This document shows, in pieces, positions 54,965 through 63,267 of a stretch of DNA of 64,000 bases. This DNA comes from Paractinoplanes abujensis (GTDB lineage Bacteria > Actinomycetota > Actinomycetes > Mycobacteriales > Micromonosporaceae): NCBI RefSeq assembly GCF_014204895.1, contig NZ_JACHMF010000001.1, positions 7,750,001 through 7,814,000 on the forward strand, written 5' to 3'. How positions within the stretch are numbered: the first letter of the stretch is position 1; each line of letters opens with the position of its first letter. The translations under genes were made by a program, and so were the position numbers. The notes beneath the pieces were generated by a model that did not search any database, was not told the DNA's origin, and worked only from the letters and a program-made list of their open reading frames with translations.

Positions 54965-55969
54965 TCAGTGCGGTGACCGCAGGGTCTCCGACGGGGACTC
55001 GCCGAACCGAGCCCGGTAGGCCGACGCGAACCGGCCCAGGTGCGCGAAGCCCCACCGGTGGGCCACGCCCGCGACCGTCATCCGTACGGGATCGGCCCGG
55101 CGCAAGGCGTCGTGCACCCGGCCCAGGCGTACCTGCTGCAGGTAAGTCATGGGGGCCGTGCCGACGTGCCGGCGGAAACCCTCCTGCAGCGAGCGGACGC
55201 TCATGTTGGCCACGCGGGCCAGGTCGGTCACCGTGAACGCGCGTTCCGGCTCGGCCTGGATCGCCTCCACCACACGGCGGATCGCCCGGGGCGGGCCGAC
55301 GGTGACCGGGCCGGTCAGCTCGGCGTGGTAACGGTGCGGCAGGCTCAGCAGCAGGCCGCTGAGGATGGTGCTGCGCAGTTGCTCGGCCATCATCGGCTCG
55401 GCGAACAGGCTCGACTCGTATTCGAGTTCGTCGCACAGGAGCCGGATCAGCCGGGTCCAGCTGTGCCCCGGGCCGGTGGAAAGGTCCACCTCCGGGGGGA
55501 GGCTGAGGGGTCCCTCGATCGGGTGTCCCAACAGTCCAGACAATTCCTCCTCGAGTGCCTTCCGCTCGACCTTGATCGCTAATTCCGCGGACTTGGCCTC
55601 ACGGGAGGTGTAGACCGGGCTGCCGGGCCCGAAGATGACTCCCGTGGACGGCCCGGCGAAGACCTCGTGGCCGGCGTGCCGGGCGTGCAGGCGGCCCGCG
55701 GTCGGGATGCTGACGTGATAAGCGTCGAGTTCGGCTACGAGCAACGTCACAGGGCCCGTGAAGCTGAGCCGGCCGACCGTGAGGGGTCCGAGTTGGATCA
55801 CTCCGACGCCCAGCTCGAAGTCGTCGCAGCCGTCGGGCATTCCGACCGCTACGGGATAGTAGAACCGATTTAGCACAGAGCGCGCCTCATCGATGTCTGC
55901 CCCGCTGAAGTGGACTATGTCCGGCACCTCGGGGAACACGTGGGCATACCTCGGGAAGACGTCAGCCAT
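54965..55969 (-). CDS. AraC-family transcriptional regulator
   Basis: This 334-residue regulator has an N-terminal AraC_binding_2-like sensor (about 10-190) and a C-terminal double HTH (about 230-330; FTVTDLARVANMSVRSLQEG and TYLQQVRLGRVHDAL, ending WGFAHLGRFASAYRARFGES). The ATG at 55969 (GGAG upstream) is chosen over a start 48 bp earlier. AAT-like regulators of this type often control catabolic or stress genes; no neighbour is an obvious target. About 290 bp of non-coding DNA separate it from the STAS gene, and I see no further feature in that gap. Confidence 0.9.
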   Translation of the reverse strand: MADVFPRYAHVFPEVPDIVHFSGADIDEARSVLNRFYYPVAVGMPDGCDDFELGVGVIQLGPLTVGRLSFTGPVTLLVAELDAYHVSIPTAGRLHARHAGHEVFAGPSTGVIFGPGSPVYTSREAKSAELAIKVERKALEEELSGLLGHPIEGPLSLPPEVDLSTGPGHSWTRLIRLLCDELEYESSLFAEPMMAEQLRSTILSGLLLSLPHRYHAELTGPVTVGPPRAIRRVVEAIQAEPERAFTVTDLARVANMSVRSLQEGFRRHVGTAPMTYLQQVRLGRVHDALRRADPVRMTVAGVAHRWGFAHLGRFASAYRARFGESPSETLRSPH

Positions 55970-56257
55970 GCCGAGAGGCGCTCCATCGCATACCGTGAGT
56001 ATTCGACCCCGACACATGGAACGTCAACGTTGCCGCCACGCGGTGACCGATCCAGCACATTCAGGCCATATGAACTACTCTGGCGTTCCGCGCCTACGTG
56101 GCGTAACTTGCAGACCAGCGGATTGTTGTAGGGACGTGTTTGGAGAGAGACGCCCGGGCGGGGCGTCCGATGCCTGTCAGAGCCTTTGTGGGGCCGGCGG
56201 TGTGTCCTCCTCGCGGAAGTCGGCGTCGGCCCGCTCGACGCCAGGAAGAGGGCAGCC

Positions 56258-56608
56258 GTGTATCTGCCGATCACCACGCGCCAGTTGGCTGATGGCACCG
56301 TCGAGATCGCGCCCAGTGGCGAGATCGACCTCGACAACGCCCACGTGATGCGGGACGCCGTCAACGACGTGCTGACCAGCTCCACGCCGGGCAAGATCTG
56401 CCTTGATCTCCAGCGCGTGATGTTGATCGACAGCATCGGGATCGGCATCCTCGTCGCCTGCTTCCACACCGCCGCGGCCAGCGGCATCAAGCTGGTGGTG
56501 AGCCACCCCAGCCCCACGGTCTACCGCCAGCTCTGGGTCTCGGGCCTGGTGGGCCTGCTGGGCTGCGCCGAGCCGCCCTCCCCGCGCACGTCGGTCAACC
56601 TGCACTGA
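56258..56608 (+). CDS. STAS-domain anti-anti-sigma factor
   Basis: This 116-residue STAS protein starts at GTG 56258 (AGGAAGAGGG upstream). The central strand-loop LDLQRVMLIDSIGIGILVAC carries the conserved Asp-Ser; the Ser is the phosphorylation site of SpoIIAA/RsbV proteins. GEIDLDNAHVMRDAV forms the N-terminal strand-helix. It would bind an anti-sigma kinase when unphosphorylated. No anti-sigma kinase or sigma-B-type gene is adjacent, so its partner is elsewhere. Confidence 0.9.
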   Translation: MYLPITTRQLADGTVEIAPSGEIDLDNAHVMRDAVNDVLTSSTPGKICLDLQRVMLIDSIGIGILVACFHTAAASGIKLVVSHPSPTVYRQLWVSGLVGLLGCAEPPSPRTSVNLH

Positions 56609-56619
56609 CGAGCCCCTGA

Positions 56620-56669
56620 CACGACTGAGCGGCCACCCCGGCATCGGGGCAGCCGCTCATCAGGTCGTG
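56620..56669. terminator. Bidirectional terminator between STAS and MFS genes
   Basis: Stem CACGACTGAGCGGC pairs with GCCGCTCA and GTCGTG (a short bulge between), enclosing a second stem CCCCG/CGGGG. It sits in the 62-bp gap between convergent stops. Confidence 0.75.
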
Positions 56670-56670
56670 C

Positions 56671-58251
56671 CTAGTGCGCGCTGAGCGCCGCCTCCTCGCG
56701 CGCCCGCCGCTCGTCGCCGCTCAGCTCGGAGAGCGGCTTCTCCTTGATGAAGAGCACCGCGATGATCGCCAGGAAAGCGATCGGCGCCCCGACCAGAAAC
56801 AGCTCGGCCGTGGCCGTGCCGTAGATGTCGGCGAAGATCGTCTTGATCTCCGGCGGCAGCGCGGTCAGGTCGGGAACCGCGTGCCCGCCGCCGGAGGACG
56901 TGGCCGCCTCGCCGAACTTCTCGGTCGTCAGCGACGTCACCCGGCTCGCCAGCACGGCGCCCAGCGCGCTCACCCCGATCGCCCCGCCCATGCTGCGGAA
57001 GAACGTCAGCGCGGAGGTGGCCGCGCCCAGTTCGGCCGCGGGCACGTCGTTCTGCGCGGCCAGCACCAGGTTCTGCATCAGCATGCCGACGCCCACGCCC
57101 AGCACCGCCATGTGCAGCGACAGCACCAGTACGCTCGTGTCCGCGCCGATCGTGCTCAGCAGCAGCATCCCGACCGTCATGATGACGGCCCCCGCGACCA
57201 GGTAGACCTTCCACCGGCCGAACTTTGTGATGAGCGCTCCGGCGACCACCGAGGAGATCAGCAGTCCGAAAATCATCGGCAGGCTCATCAGGCCGGCGAC
57301 GGTCGGGGACTTACCCAGCGCAACTTGGAAGTACTGCGACAGGAACACCGTGCCGCCGAACATCGCCACGCCGACCAGCACGCTGGCGATGATGGTCAGG
57401 GTGACGGTGCGGTTGCGGAAGATGCCGAGCGGGATGACCGGCTCCGCGGCGCGCGACTCGACCCACACGGCCAGCGCCAGCAGGACGATGCCGCCGGCCA
57501 CGAACACCGCGGTCTCCCACGACGCCCAGTCGAAGTGCTGCCCGGCCAGCGTCGACCAGATCAGCAGCGTGCTCACGCCCGCCGTGATCAGCAGTGCGCC
57601 CAGCCAGTCGATCTTGACGTCCTTCCGCCGTACGGAGGGAAGTTTGAGGGTCTTCTGCAACAGGGCGATCGCGGCGATCGAGAACGGCACGCCGATGAAG
57701 AAACACCAGCGCCAGCCCAGCCACGACGTGTCGACCATGACGCCACCGATCAGCGGACCGGCGATCGTCGCGACCCCGAAGACCGCGCCGAACATGCCGG
57801 CGTAGCGGCCCATCTCACGCGGCGGGATGATCGCGGCCAGCACGATCGTGGCCAGTGCGGTCATGCCGCCCGCGCCGATGCCCTGCACCACGCGGCTGAC
57901 GACGAGCACCCCGACGTCAGGGGTGAAACCGGCGATCAGTGAACCCGCCACGAACAGCAGCAGCGAAAGCTGAACCAGCAGCTTCTTGCTGTAGAGGTCG
58001 GCCAGCTTGCCCCACAGCGGAACGGTGGCCGTCATCGCCAGCAACTCGGCGGTGACGATCCAGGTGTAGACGGACTGGCTGCCGTTGAGGTCGGCGATGA
58101 TTCGGGGGAGCGCGTTGGAGACGACGGTCGAGGCCAGGATCGACACGAACATGCCGAGCATCAGGCCGGACAGAGCCTGCACGACCTGGCCGCGGGACAT
58201 CCGCCCCGGGGCGGGGTCGTCGGTGACGGCCTCTTCGCTGGTCAGGGTCAT
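56671..58251 (-). CDS. MFS drug exporter, DHA2 (EmrB/QacA) family
   Basis: This 526-residue, 14-helix transporter has the MFS motif A GKLADLYSKKLLVQL, motif C-like GVATIAGPLIGGVMVD, and VVQGIGAGGMTALATIVLAA. DHA2 members export drugs by proton antiport. The start overlaps the stop of the upstream tetR gene by 4 bp, so the regulator and the pump form one operon. A hairpin follows the stop. Induction by the TetR ligand is expected. Confidence 0.93.
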   Translation of the reverse strand: MTLTSEEAVTDDPAPGRMSRGQVVQALSGLMLGMFVSILASTVVSNALPRIIADLNGSQSVYTWIVTAELLAMTATVPLWGKLADLYSKKLLVQLSLLLFVAGSLIAGFTPDVGVLVVSRVVQGIGAGGMTALATIVLAAIIPPREMGRYAGMFGAVFGVATIAGPLIGGVMVDTSWLGWRWCFFIGVPFSIAAIALLQKTLKLPSVRRKDVKIDWLGALLITAGVSTLLIWSTLAGQHFDWASWETAVFVAGGIVLLALAVWVESRAAEPVIPLGIFRNRTVTLTIIASVLVGVAMFGGTVFLSQYFQVALGKSPTVAGLMSLPMIFGLLISSVVAGALITKFGRWKVYLVAGAVIMTVGMLLLSTIGADTSVLVLSLHMAVLGVGVGMLMQNLVLAAQNDVPAAELGAATSALTFFRSMGGAIGVSALGAVLASRVTSLTTEKFGEAATSSGGGHAVPDLTALPPEIKTIFADIYGTATAELFLVGAPIAFLAIIAVLFIKEKPLSELSGDERRAREEAALSAH

Positions 58252-58883
58252 CGGGTGACTTCCTCGTGAGTAGGTGCCGGTTCGGTCAGACCCGAGCCGA
58301 GAATGTCGAAGGCCTCGCGGACGAGGTCGAGGAGGTCGCGGCCGTCGCCGGTGGCCCAGCGCATCATCGAGGTGCGGAAGGCGGCGCCCACGGTGGTGGC
58401 GACGAGCTGGGGGAAAAGGCTGTCAGGAGCGATTCCCGTACGGGCGGCGACCGCGGACACGGTCTCCTCCTCGGCGCACTCCCCGCGCGCGACAAGAAGC
58501 GGCAGCAGCGCCGGATTGCCCTTGATCACCCGCAGCCGGAGCAGCCAGACATCACGCTCGGCTTGAATCTGTTCGATGTCCGGCCGCATGGCCTCGAACA
58601 ACGCCTCGATGAGCGGCACCCCGGCCGGCACGGCCAGCAGCCGATCGTGGATCGGGGGCCCGTCCGGCAGCGGCCCGCCGAGCAGGGCGTCGTCCTTGGT
58701 TGCGAAGTAGTTGAAGAAGGTTCGCGGCGACACGTCGGCCGCCTCGGCGATCTCCTCGACCGTGACATGGTCGCGCCCACGCTCGTCGACGAGCCGCAGG
58801 GCCGCCGCCACGAGCGCGGCCCGCGTCTGCTGCTTCTTCCGATCCCGCCGCCCGGGGGCGGCCTCGGTCGCTGTGGTACCCAC
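58248..58883 (-). CDS. TetR-family repressor of the adjacent MFS pump
   Basis: This 211-residue TetR regulator has an N-terminal HTH (about 15-62; TRAALVAAALRLVDERGRDH, TVEEIAEAADVSPRTFFNYF) and a variable ligand domain. It starts MGTTATEAAPGRRDRKKQQT. Its coupled downstream gene is a DHA2 exporter and its own promoter contains a perfect 15-bp palindrome at 58905-58919, together indicating local autorepression and drug-inducible efflux. Confidence 0.92.
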   Translation of the reverse strand: MGTTATEAAPGRRDRKKQQTRAALVAAALRLVDERGRDHVTVEEIAEAADVSPRTFFNYFATKDDALLGGPLPDGPPIHDRLLAVPAGVPLIEALFEAMRPDIEQIQAERDVWLLRLRVIKGNPALLPLLVARGECAEEETVSAVAARTGIAPDSLFPQLVATTVGAAFRTSMMRWATGDGRDLLDLVREAFDILGSGLTEPAPTHEEVTR

Positions 58884-58904
58884 CCCGGCAGGCTAAGTCG
58901 AATC

Positions 58905-58919
58905 TTGCAGGCGCTGCAA
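58905..58919. promoter_or_regulatory. TetR operator
   Basis: TTGCAGGCGCTGCAA is a perfect palindrome with 6-bp arms and a 3-nt centre, 22 bp upstream of the tetR ATG. This form (TTGCAG-N3-CTGCAA) is common for TetR repressors of efflux pumps. Confidence 0.75.
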
Positions 58920-59064
58920 ACTTTTATCGACTGCAGTGATGAGCGTTACGAACGCCGGCGATCAGCCGGGTGGCGTACGCGGTGGCCCGGCGCGCCACCA
59001 AGGAGGCGCTGACCACAGGCACGTACGCCTTGAGCTCCGGCCGGTTGAACGCCCTGATGAAGAG

Positions 59065-59376
59065 CTATTCCGAGTAGCGGGTGGGTGGGAACGGGTTGTC
59101 CTCGGTCAGCGGCGTGGTTTCGCCTTCTGACTCCTGACGGGCGGTGACGCTTTCGATGTCTTGTTCGACGAGGTCGGCGGCCGGGTCGTACGGCACCGGG
59201 TCGTCGGTGGCCGGGGGGACGTCGGCCGGGTTGTAGTCGGTCACGCCGGCCTCGGCCCGTTCCTCGTCGGTGCGGCGAGCCAGCTCGTCGTCGTCGAGGT
59301 GGGCGGGGGCGCCGCCGTGGAACCGGCGGTCGCGGTCGCCCTCGGCCGCCTCCGTGTTGACGTTGTCCCTTGTCAT
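59065..59376 (-). CDS. Small acidic hypothetical protein
   Basis: This 103-residue protein starts MTRDNVNTEAAEGDRDRRFH at 59376 (GGAAGGGGAAG upstream). It is acidic, with LDDDELARRTDEERAEAGVT then DYNPADVPPATDDPVPYDPA, and ends NPFPPTRYSE. No cysteine, membrane segment or known domain. Probably disordered. It lies alone between the TetR/MFS operon and the kinase gene. Gene call rests on start signal and composition. Confidence 0.65.
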   Translation of the reverse strand: MTRDNVNTEAAEGDRDRRFHGGAPAHLDDDELARRTDEERAEAGVTDYNPADVPPATDDPVPYDPAADLVEQDIESVTARQESEGETTPLTEDNPFPPTRYSE

Positions 59377-59535
59377 GTCGCTTCCCCTTCCTCGGGGCTC
59401 GTACCCTGCGACGTGCGTACCCCAGGGGAAAACGTGGATAACGGCAGGGTGCCACGGATCGCACCGGAGGGCCCGGGTGCTGGGCTTCGTCAACTTGGGC
59501 CACGCCCCAGCCCCGCGTGATCGGCCGGGCAGGCC

Positions 59536-61083
59536 CTACAGCGGCAGCACCACGGGCGTCGGCGTCTGCCCGACACACGTCACGGCCATGCGGTATTTCG
59601 ACCTGGTGCCGTCGAACAACACGCGCGCGGTGAGGGCGGGGCCCGGCTCGATCGGCTGGGCGGTGAAGCCGTCGGCGGGCTCGAACCCGGTCAGCGACGC
59701 CTGGCCCCGGTCGCAGACCGCGAACACGGCGCCGCCGGGCGACTCCAGCCGCCGGCCCATGGGCGGCGCGGAAGGCGAGGGTGACACGTCGATCGAGGCG
59801 GTGGGTTCGGGCGGGGCGCCGGCACTCGGGGTGACGGCGGGTGCTCCGGACGGCGCGTTCGTGGGCACCGCCGTGCTGCCGGCGATCGGGCCCGGCCCGG
59901 GTCGGCCGGTGGCGGCCGGGACGGGGTTGTCATGGCTGCGCGCGGAGGCCGTCGGTGAGGGGTCCGCACTGGTCGCGACCGGTGCCGCCGAGGTGGTTGG
60001 GCCGGCCGCCTGCGGCCGCCCGGCTGCCTCCGGGTCGCCACCCAGCAACCATGCCACCAGGGCGCCGACGAGCCCCACGGCCACCGCGCCACCGGCCAGA
60101 ACTCCTTTCCCCCGTACGGCGGAGAGCCCGCCCGCAACCGCATCGGGGCGTCGCCGCGACGTGTGCGCGGACCGGTCGATCACGGTGGCCGGCTGGGCGG
60201 CATAAGCCGGGGGCGGCCCGGGCGGGGACAGGTGCAACGCTGTGGGCTCGTTGTCATCCCGTACGGGCTCGGGAACCGACGCCGCCTCGGCCGCGTCGGC
60301 CAGCGTGGCCGACACCTCGCTCGCGCTGGGCCGGGCGGCGGGATCCTTGAGCAGGCAGGCGTGGATGAGGTCGGCCACCGCGGCGGGCACACCGGGCAGA
60401 TCGGGCAGCGGTTCGGGCTCGACGTAGACGTGCGCCTGCAACATCTGGGTGGTGCTCTCGACCGTCCACGGCGACTCGTGCGCGAGCAGCCGGTAGAGCA
60501 GCACGCCGAGCGCGTAGACGTCGGACGCCGGCTCGACCGCGTCACCGGTGAGTCGCTCCGGGGCGAGATAGGCCGGGGTGCCGACCAGTATGTCCTCCGG
60601 GGCGGCGGGCCCGGCCACGGCGGCGATGCCGAAATCCACGACCTTGACGCCCGACGGCGCGAGCATGATGTTGGCCATCTTGATGTCGCGGTGAACCAGG
60701 TCGTCCTCGTGGGCGACGGCGAGCGCGGCGGCCACCTCGCCGCAGATGCGGAAGATCGTGCGCGGCGGCAACGGCCCGGACGACACCCGCTGCTGCAGGG
60801 TCGGGCCGTTGACCAGCTCCATCACCACGTACGGCAGGTCGTCGGCCTCACCGTAGTCGTAGACCTGAGCGATGTTGGGATGGGAAAGGTTGGCCGCGGC
60901 CCGGGCCTCGTCGCGGATGCGGGCCCGCGACTGCGCATCACCGGCGAACCGGCCCGCCAGCACCTTGACCGCGACCGGACGGCCGAGCACCTCGTCGCGG
61001 GCACGCCACACCACAGCCATGCCGCCATTGCCGAGTTCGCTCAGCAATGTGTAGCGGCCGCCGAGTGCCTGCCGAACTTCCAC
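59536..61083 (-). CDS. Transmembrane Ser/Thr protein kinase (PknB-type)
   Basis: This 515-residue Hanks-type kinase starts at GTG 61083 (VEVRQALGGRYTLLSELGNG), directly before the kinase domain; the frame is open to 61152. Motifs: glycine loop LGNGGMAVVW, Lys in PVAVKVL, VHRDIKMANIML (Asp133), DFG (Asp150) and GTPAYLAPERL. The domain ends near 275, followed by a juxtamembrane linker, one helix (about 328-348, LAGGAVAVGLVGALVAWLLG), and an external Pro/Thr/Ala-rich stalk with a compact C-terminal domain (two cysteines) of about 75 residues, not PASTA-like. Ligand and targets are unknown; the FHA protein at 26.6 kb is one conceivable reader. Confidence 0.92.
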   Translation of the reverse strand: MEVRQALGGRYTLLSELGNGGMAVVWRARDEVLGRPVAVKVLAGRFAGDAQSRARIRDEARAAANLSHPNIAQVYDYGEADDLPYVVMELVNGPTLQQRVSSGPLPPRTIFRICGEVAAALAVAHEDDLVHRDIKMANIMLAPSGVKVVDFGIAAVAGPAAPEDILVGTPAYLAPERLTGDAVEPASDVYALGVLLYRLLAHESPWTVESTTQMLQAHVYVEPEPLPDLPGVPAAVADLIHACLLKDPAARPSASEVSATLADAAEAASVPEPVRDDNEPTALHLSPPGPPPAYAAQPATVIDRSAHTSRRRPDAVAGGLSAVRGKGVLAGGAVAVGLVGALVAWLLGGDPEAAGRPQAAGPTTSAAPVATSADPSPTASARSHDNPVPAATGRPGPGPIAGSTAVPTNAPSGAPAVTPSAGAPPEPTASIDVSPSPSAPPMGRRLESPGGAVFAVCDRGQASLTGFEPADGFTAQPIEPGPALTARVLFDGTRSKYRMAVTCVGQTPTPVVLPL

Positions 61084-61212
61084 CGTGGCAGTCTGCCAAC
61101 CCGGCCGCGAATTCGCACATCCGAGTGCGGCTCGAATCGCGCTCGCATTCACATTCCGGCATTGTTTACCTCGCGCCCTTCCTGACTCTCGCGCAATTGA
61201 TCAAGGAGCGGT

Positions 61213-62910
61213 ATGGCCAACTCGATCAGGCAGCGACTCGCCGACGCGGCATTGTCGCGCCTTCTCCGTCAGGGCCCCGCGGCGAACGACTACGTGCTGG
61301 CGACCGCACGCACGCCGATGCGCGACGGCGTGGTGCTGGTAGGTGACCACTACGCCCCGGTCACCGCCCGGCCCCGGGGCACGGTGCTGATGCGCAGCCC
61401 GTACGGGCGCGGGTTTCCCGCCTCGGCGCTGAACGGGCGGCTGTTCGCGGCGCGCGGCTACCACGTGATCATCCAGAGCGTCCGTGGCACGTTCGGGTCG
61501 GGTGGCCGTTTCGTGCCGATGGCCCAGGAGGCCGAGGACGGTCTCGACACGGTGGCCTGGCTGCGCGAACAGCCCTGGTTCGACGGGCGGCTGGCCACGC
61601 TCGGCGCATCGTATCTGGCCTGGTCACAGTGGGCGATGATGCAGGATCCCCCGCCCGAGTTACGGGCCGCCGTCGTTTATGTCGGTCCGCACGACTTTCG
61701 CGAGGCCGTCTACGGCACTGGCGCCTTCACGCTCGGCGACTTCCTTGGCTGGAGTGACCTGATCGCCCATCAGGAGGACGGCGGTCTGCTGCGCCGGGCC
61801 CTCAACGACGCCTCGGCCCGCCGCCGCCTGCGGCCCGCCCTCGAAGGACTGCCGCTGGCGGAGGCGGCCGACCCGGTGCTGCGCGGCCGCGCCCCCTGGT
61901 ATCGGGAGTGGCTCGCGCATCCCGACGGGGACGACCCGTGGTGGCAGCCCTACCGGGCCGGTGCGGCCCTGGACCGGGTCGACACGCCCGTACTGATCAT
62001 CAGCGGCTGGCAGGACCTGTTCGTCGACCAGTCCCTGCGGCAGTACGAAGCCCTGCGCGCCCGCAACGTCGAGGTGGGCCTGACAGTGGGCCCGTGGACC
62101 CACCTGACCGTGGGTCTGCAGGGCGCGATGACGATGGCCCGCGAAAGCCTGGCCTGGCTCGACCAGCACATGGCCGAGGGCCCCGCCGCCCGCAAGTCCC
62201 CGGTTCGCGTCTTCCGGACGGGCGAACGCCGCTGGCACGAACTGGCCTCCTGGCCACCCCCGTCGGCTCCGGCGATCTTCCAACTGCACGCCGATCGCAC
62301 CCTGACCCTCGCGGCCGGCCCGGCCCGCGGCGGTGATCCCAGCCGGCCCGACGCGCTGGACGGGTCAGTCGTTTCTGCAGGCGAGGCGACCGGCGAGACC
62401 GTGCGGTTCCGGTACGACCCGGCGGATCCGACGCCGACCGTGGGCGGGCGGACGCTGACCGGGTCGATGGGGGTCAAGGACAACCGGGCGCTCGAGGCCC
62501 GCGCCGACGTGCTGACGTTCACGACCGATCCGCTGCCCACGGCCGTCGACGTGATCGGCGCGCCCGTGCTGGAGCTGGCCGTCTCGGTCGAGCCGGAGCA
62601 CGCGGACGTGTTCGTCCGGCTCTGTGACGTGGACAAACGCGGACACTCCCGCAATTTCGCGGACGGGATGCGGCGCCTCGACCCGTCGGTGCCGGCCGGT
62701 CGGACGCAGCGGCTCACCCTTACGCTCGACCCGTGCTTTCACCGGCTCGCGGCCGGGCACCGGCTGCGCGTGCAGGTCTCGGGCGGATCGTTCCCGCGTT
62801 TCGCCCGCAATGTCGGCTCGGCCGCGGACGCGCACGAACTGCGGCCGCGGGACCACACCGTGCACTGTGCACAATCGCGACTCGTGCTGCCGGTCGCGGC
62901 CCCGAATTGA
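61213..62910 (+). CDS. CocE/NonD-family alpha/beta hydrolase (X-Pro dipeptidyl peptidase-like)
   Basis: This 565-residue hydrolase has an alpha/beta domain with the nucleophile in TLGASYLAWSQW, Asp in IISGWQDLFVD and His in GPWTHLTV, then a C-terminal jelly-roll domain typical of CocE and X-Pro peptidases (LTFTTDPLPTAVDVIGAPVL, FPRFARNVG). It starts at ATG 61213 with AAGGAGCGG upstream. No signal peptide is evident. Substrates range from esters to peptides in this family; none can be assigned. It is divergent from the kinase gene and convergent with the SnoaL-like gene. Confidence 0.92.
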   Translation: MANSIRQRLADAALSRLLRQGPAANDYVLATARTPMRDGVVLVGDHYAPVTARPRGTVLMRSPYGRGFPASALNGRLFAARGYHVIIQSVRGTFGSGGRFVPMAQEAEDGLDTVAWLREQPWFDGRLATLGASYLAWSQWAMMQDPPPELRAAVVYVGPHDFREAVYGTGAFTLGDFLGWSDLIAHQEDGGLLRRALNDASARRRLRPALEGLPLAEAADPVLRGRAPWYREWLAHPDGDDPWWQPYRAGAALDRVDTPVLIISGWQDLFVDQSLRQYEALRARNVEVGLTVGPWTHLTVGLQGAMTMARESLAWLDQHMAEGPAARKSPVRVFRTGERRWHELASWPPPSAPAIFQLHADRTLTLAAGPARGGDPSRPDALDGSVVSAGEATGETVRFRYDPADPTPTVGGRTLTGSMGVKDNRALEARADVLTFTTDPLPTAVDVIGAPVLELAVSVEPEHADVFVRLCDVDKRGHSRNFADGMRRLDPSVPAGRTQRLTLTLDPCFHRLAAGHRLRVQVSGGSFPRFARNVGSAADAHELRPRDHTVHCAQSRLVLPVAAPN

Positions 62911-63267
62911 TCAGGCAGGGTGTTTCATCCACCATTCGGTGAATTGACGGGCCTGGCCGAGATTGTCGAGCCGGAGGATCCACAAATTGCTGTACGTGTC
63001 GTCGGGATAGACCGTTTTCGCCGCGATGATCGCGAGGTCGTCGGTGACGATCAGCGGATGCCACTCGAACGTCGTGGTGCCCGGATCGTCCTTGATCTTC
63101 AGCCATTGCTCCACGATCGCGGCGCGGCCGAGCCACGGTTTCGCATAGGGTTCCGTGAAGTAGGCTGCGTCCTCCGCGAACAGGTCGGCGATGTGCCGCG
63201 GATCGTTGGACTCCCACGCCTTGCGATAGTTGGCGATCCACGCCGTCACCGCGTCGAGACTGGTCAT
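62911..63267 (-). CDS. SnoaL/NTF2-like protein
   Basis: This 118-residue protein of the NTF2-like fold starts MTSLDAVTAWIANYRKAWES, with DPRHIADLFAEDAAYFTEPY and EWWMKHP at the end. The cone fold is used by SnoaL-type cyclases, limonene-epoxide hydrolase and many ligand-binding proteins; catalytic residues cannot be assigned. The ATG at 63267 overlaps the stop of the upstream serine hydrolase gene by 4 bp, so they are co-translated. Confidence 0.85.
   Translation of the reverse strand: MTSLDAVTAWIANYRKAWESNDPRHIADLFAEDAAYFTEPYAKPWLGRAAIVEQWLKIKDDPGTTTFEWHPLIVTDDLAIIAAKTVYPDDTYSNLWILRLDNLGQARQFTEWWMKHPA

Noticed and set aside
58936..59079. Short plus-strand coding-like tail (RVAYAVARRATKEALTTG) ending near 59079
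   Set aside because: It reads like a protein C-terminus but has no start, covers only about 40 codons and overlaps the end of the opposite gene; too little to call a pseudogene.
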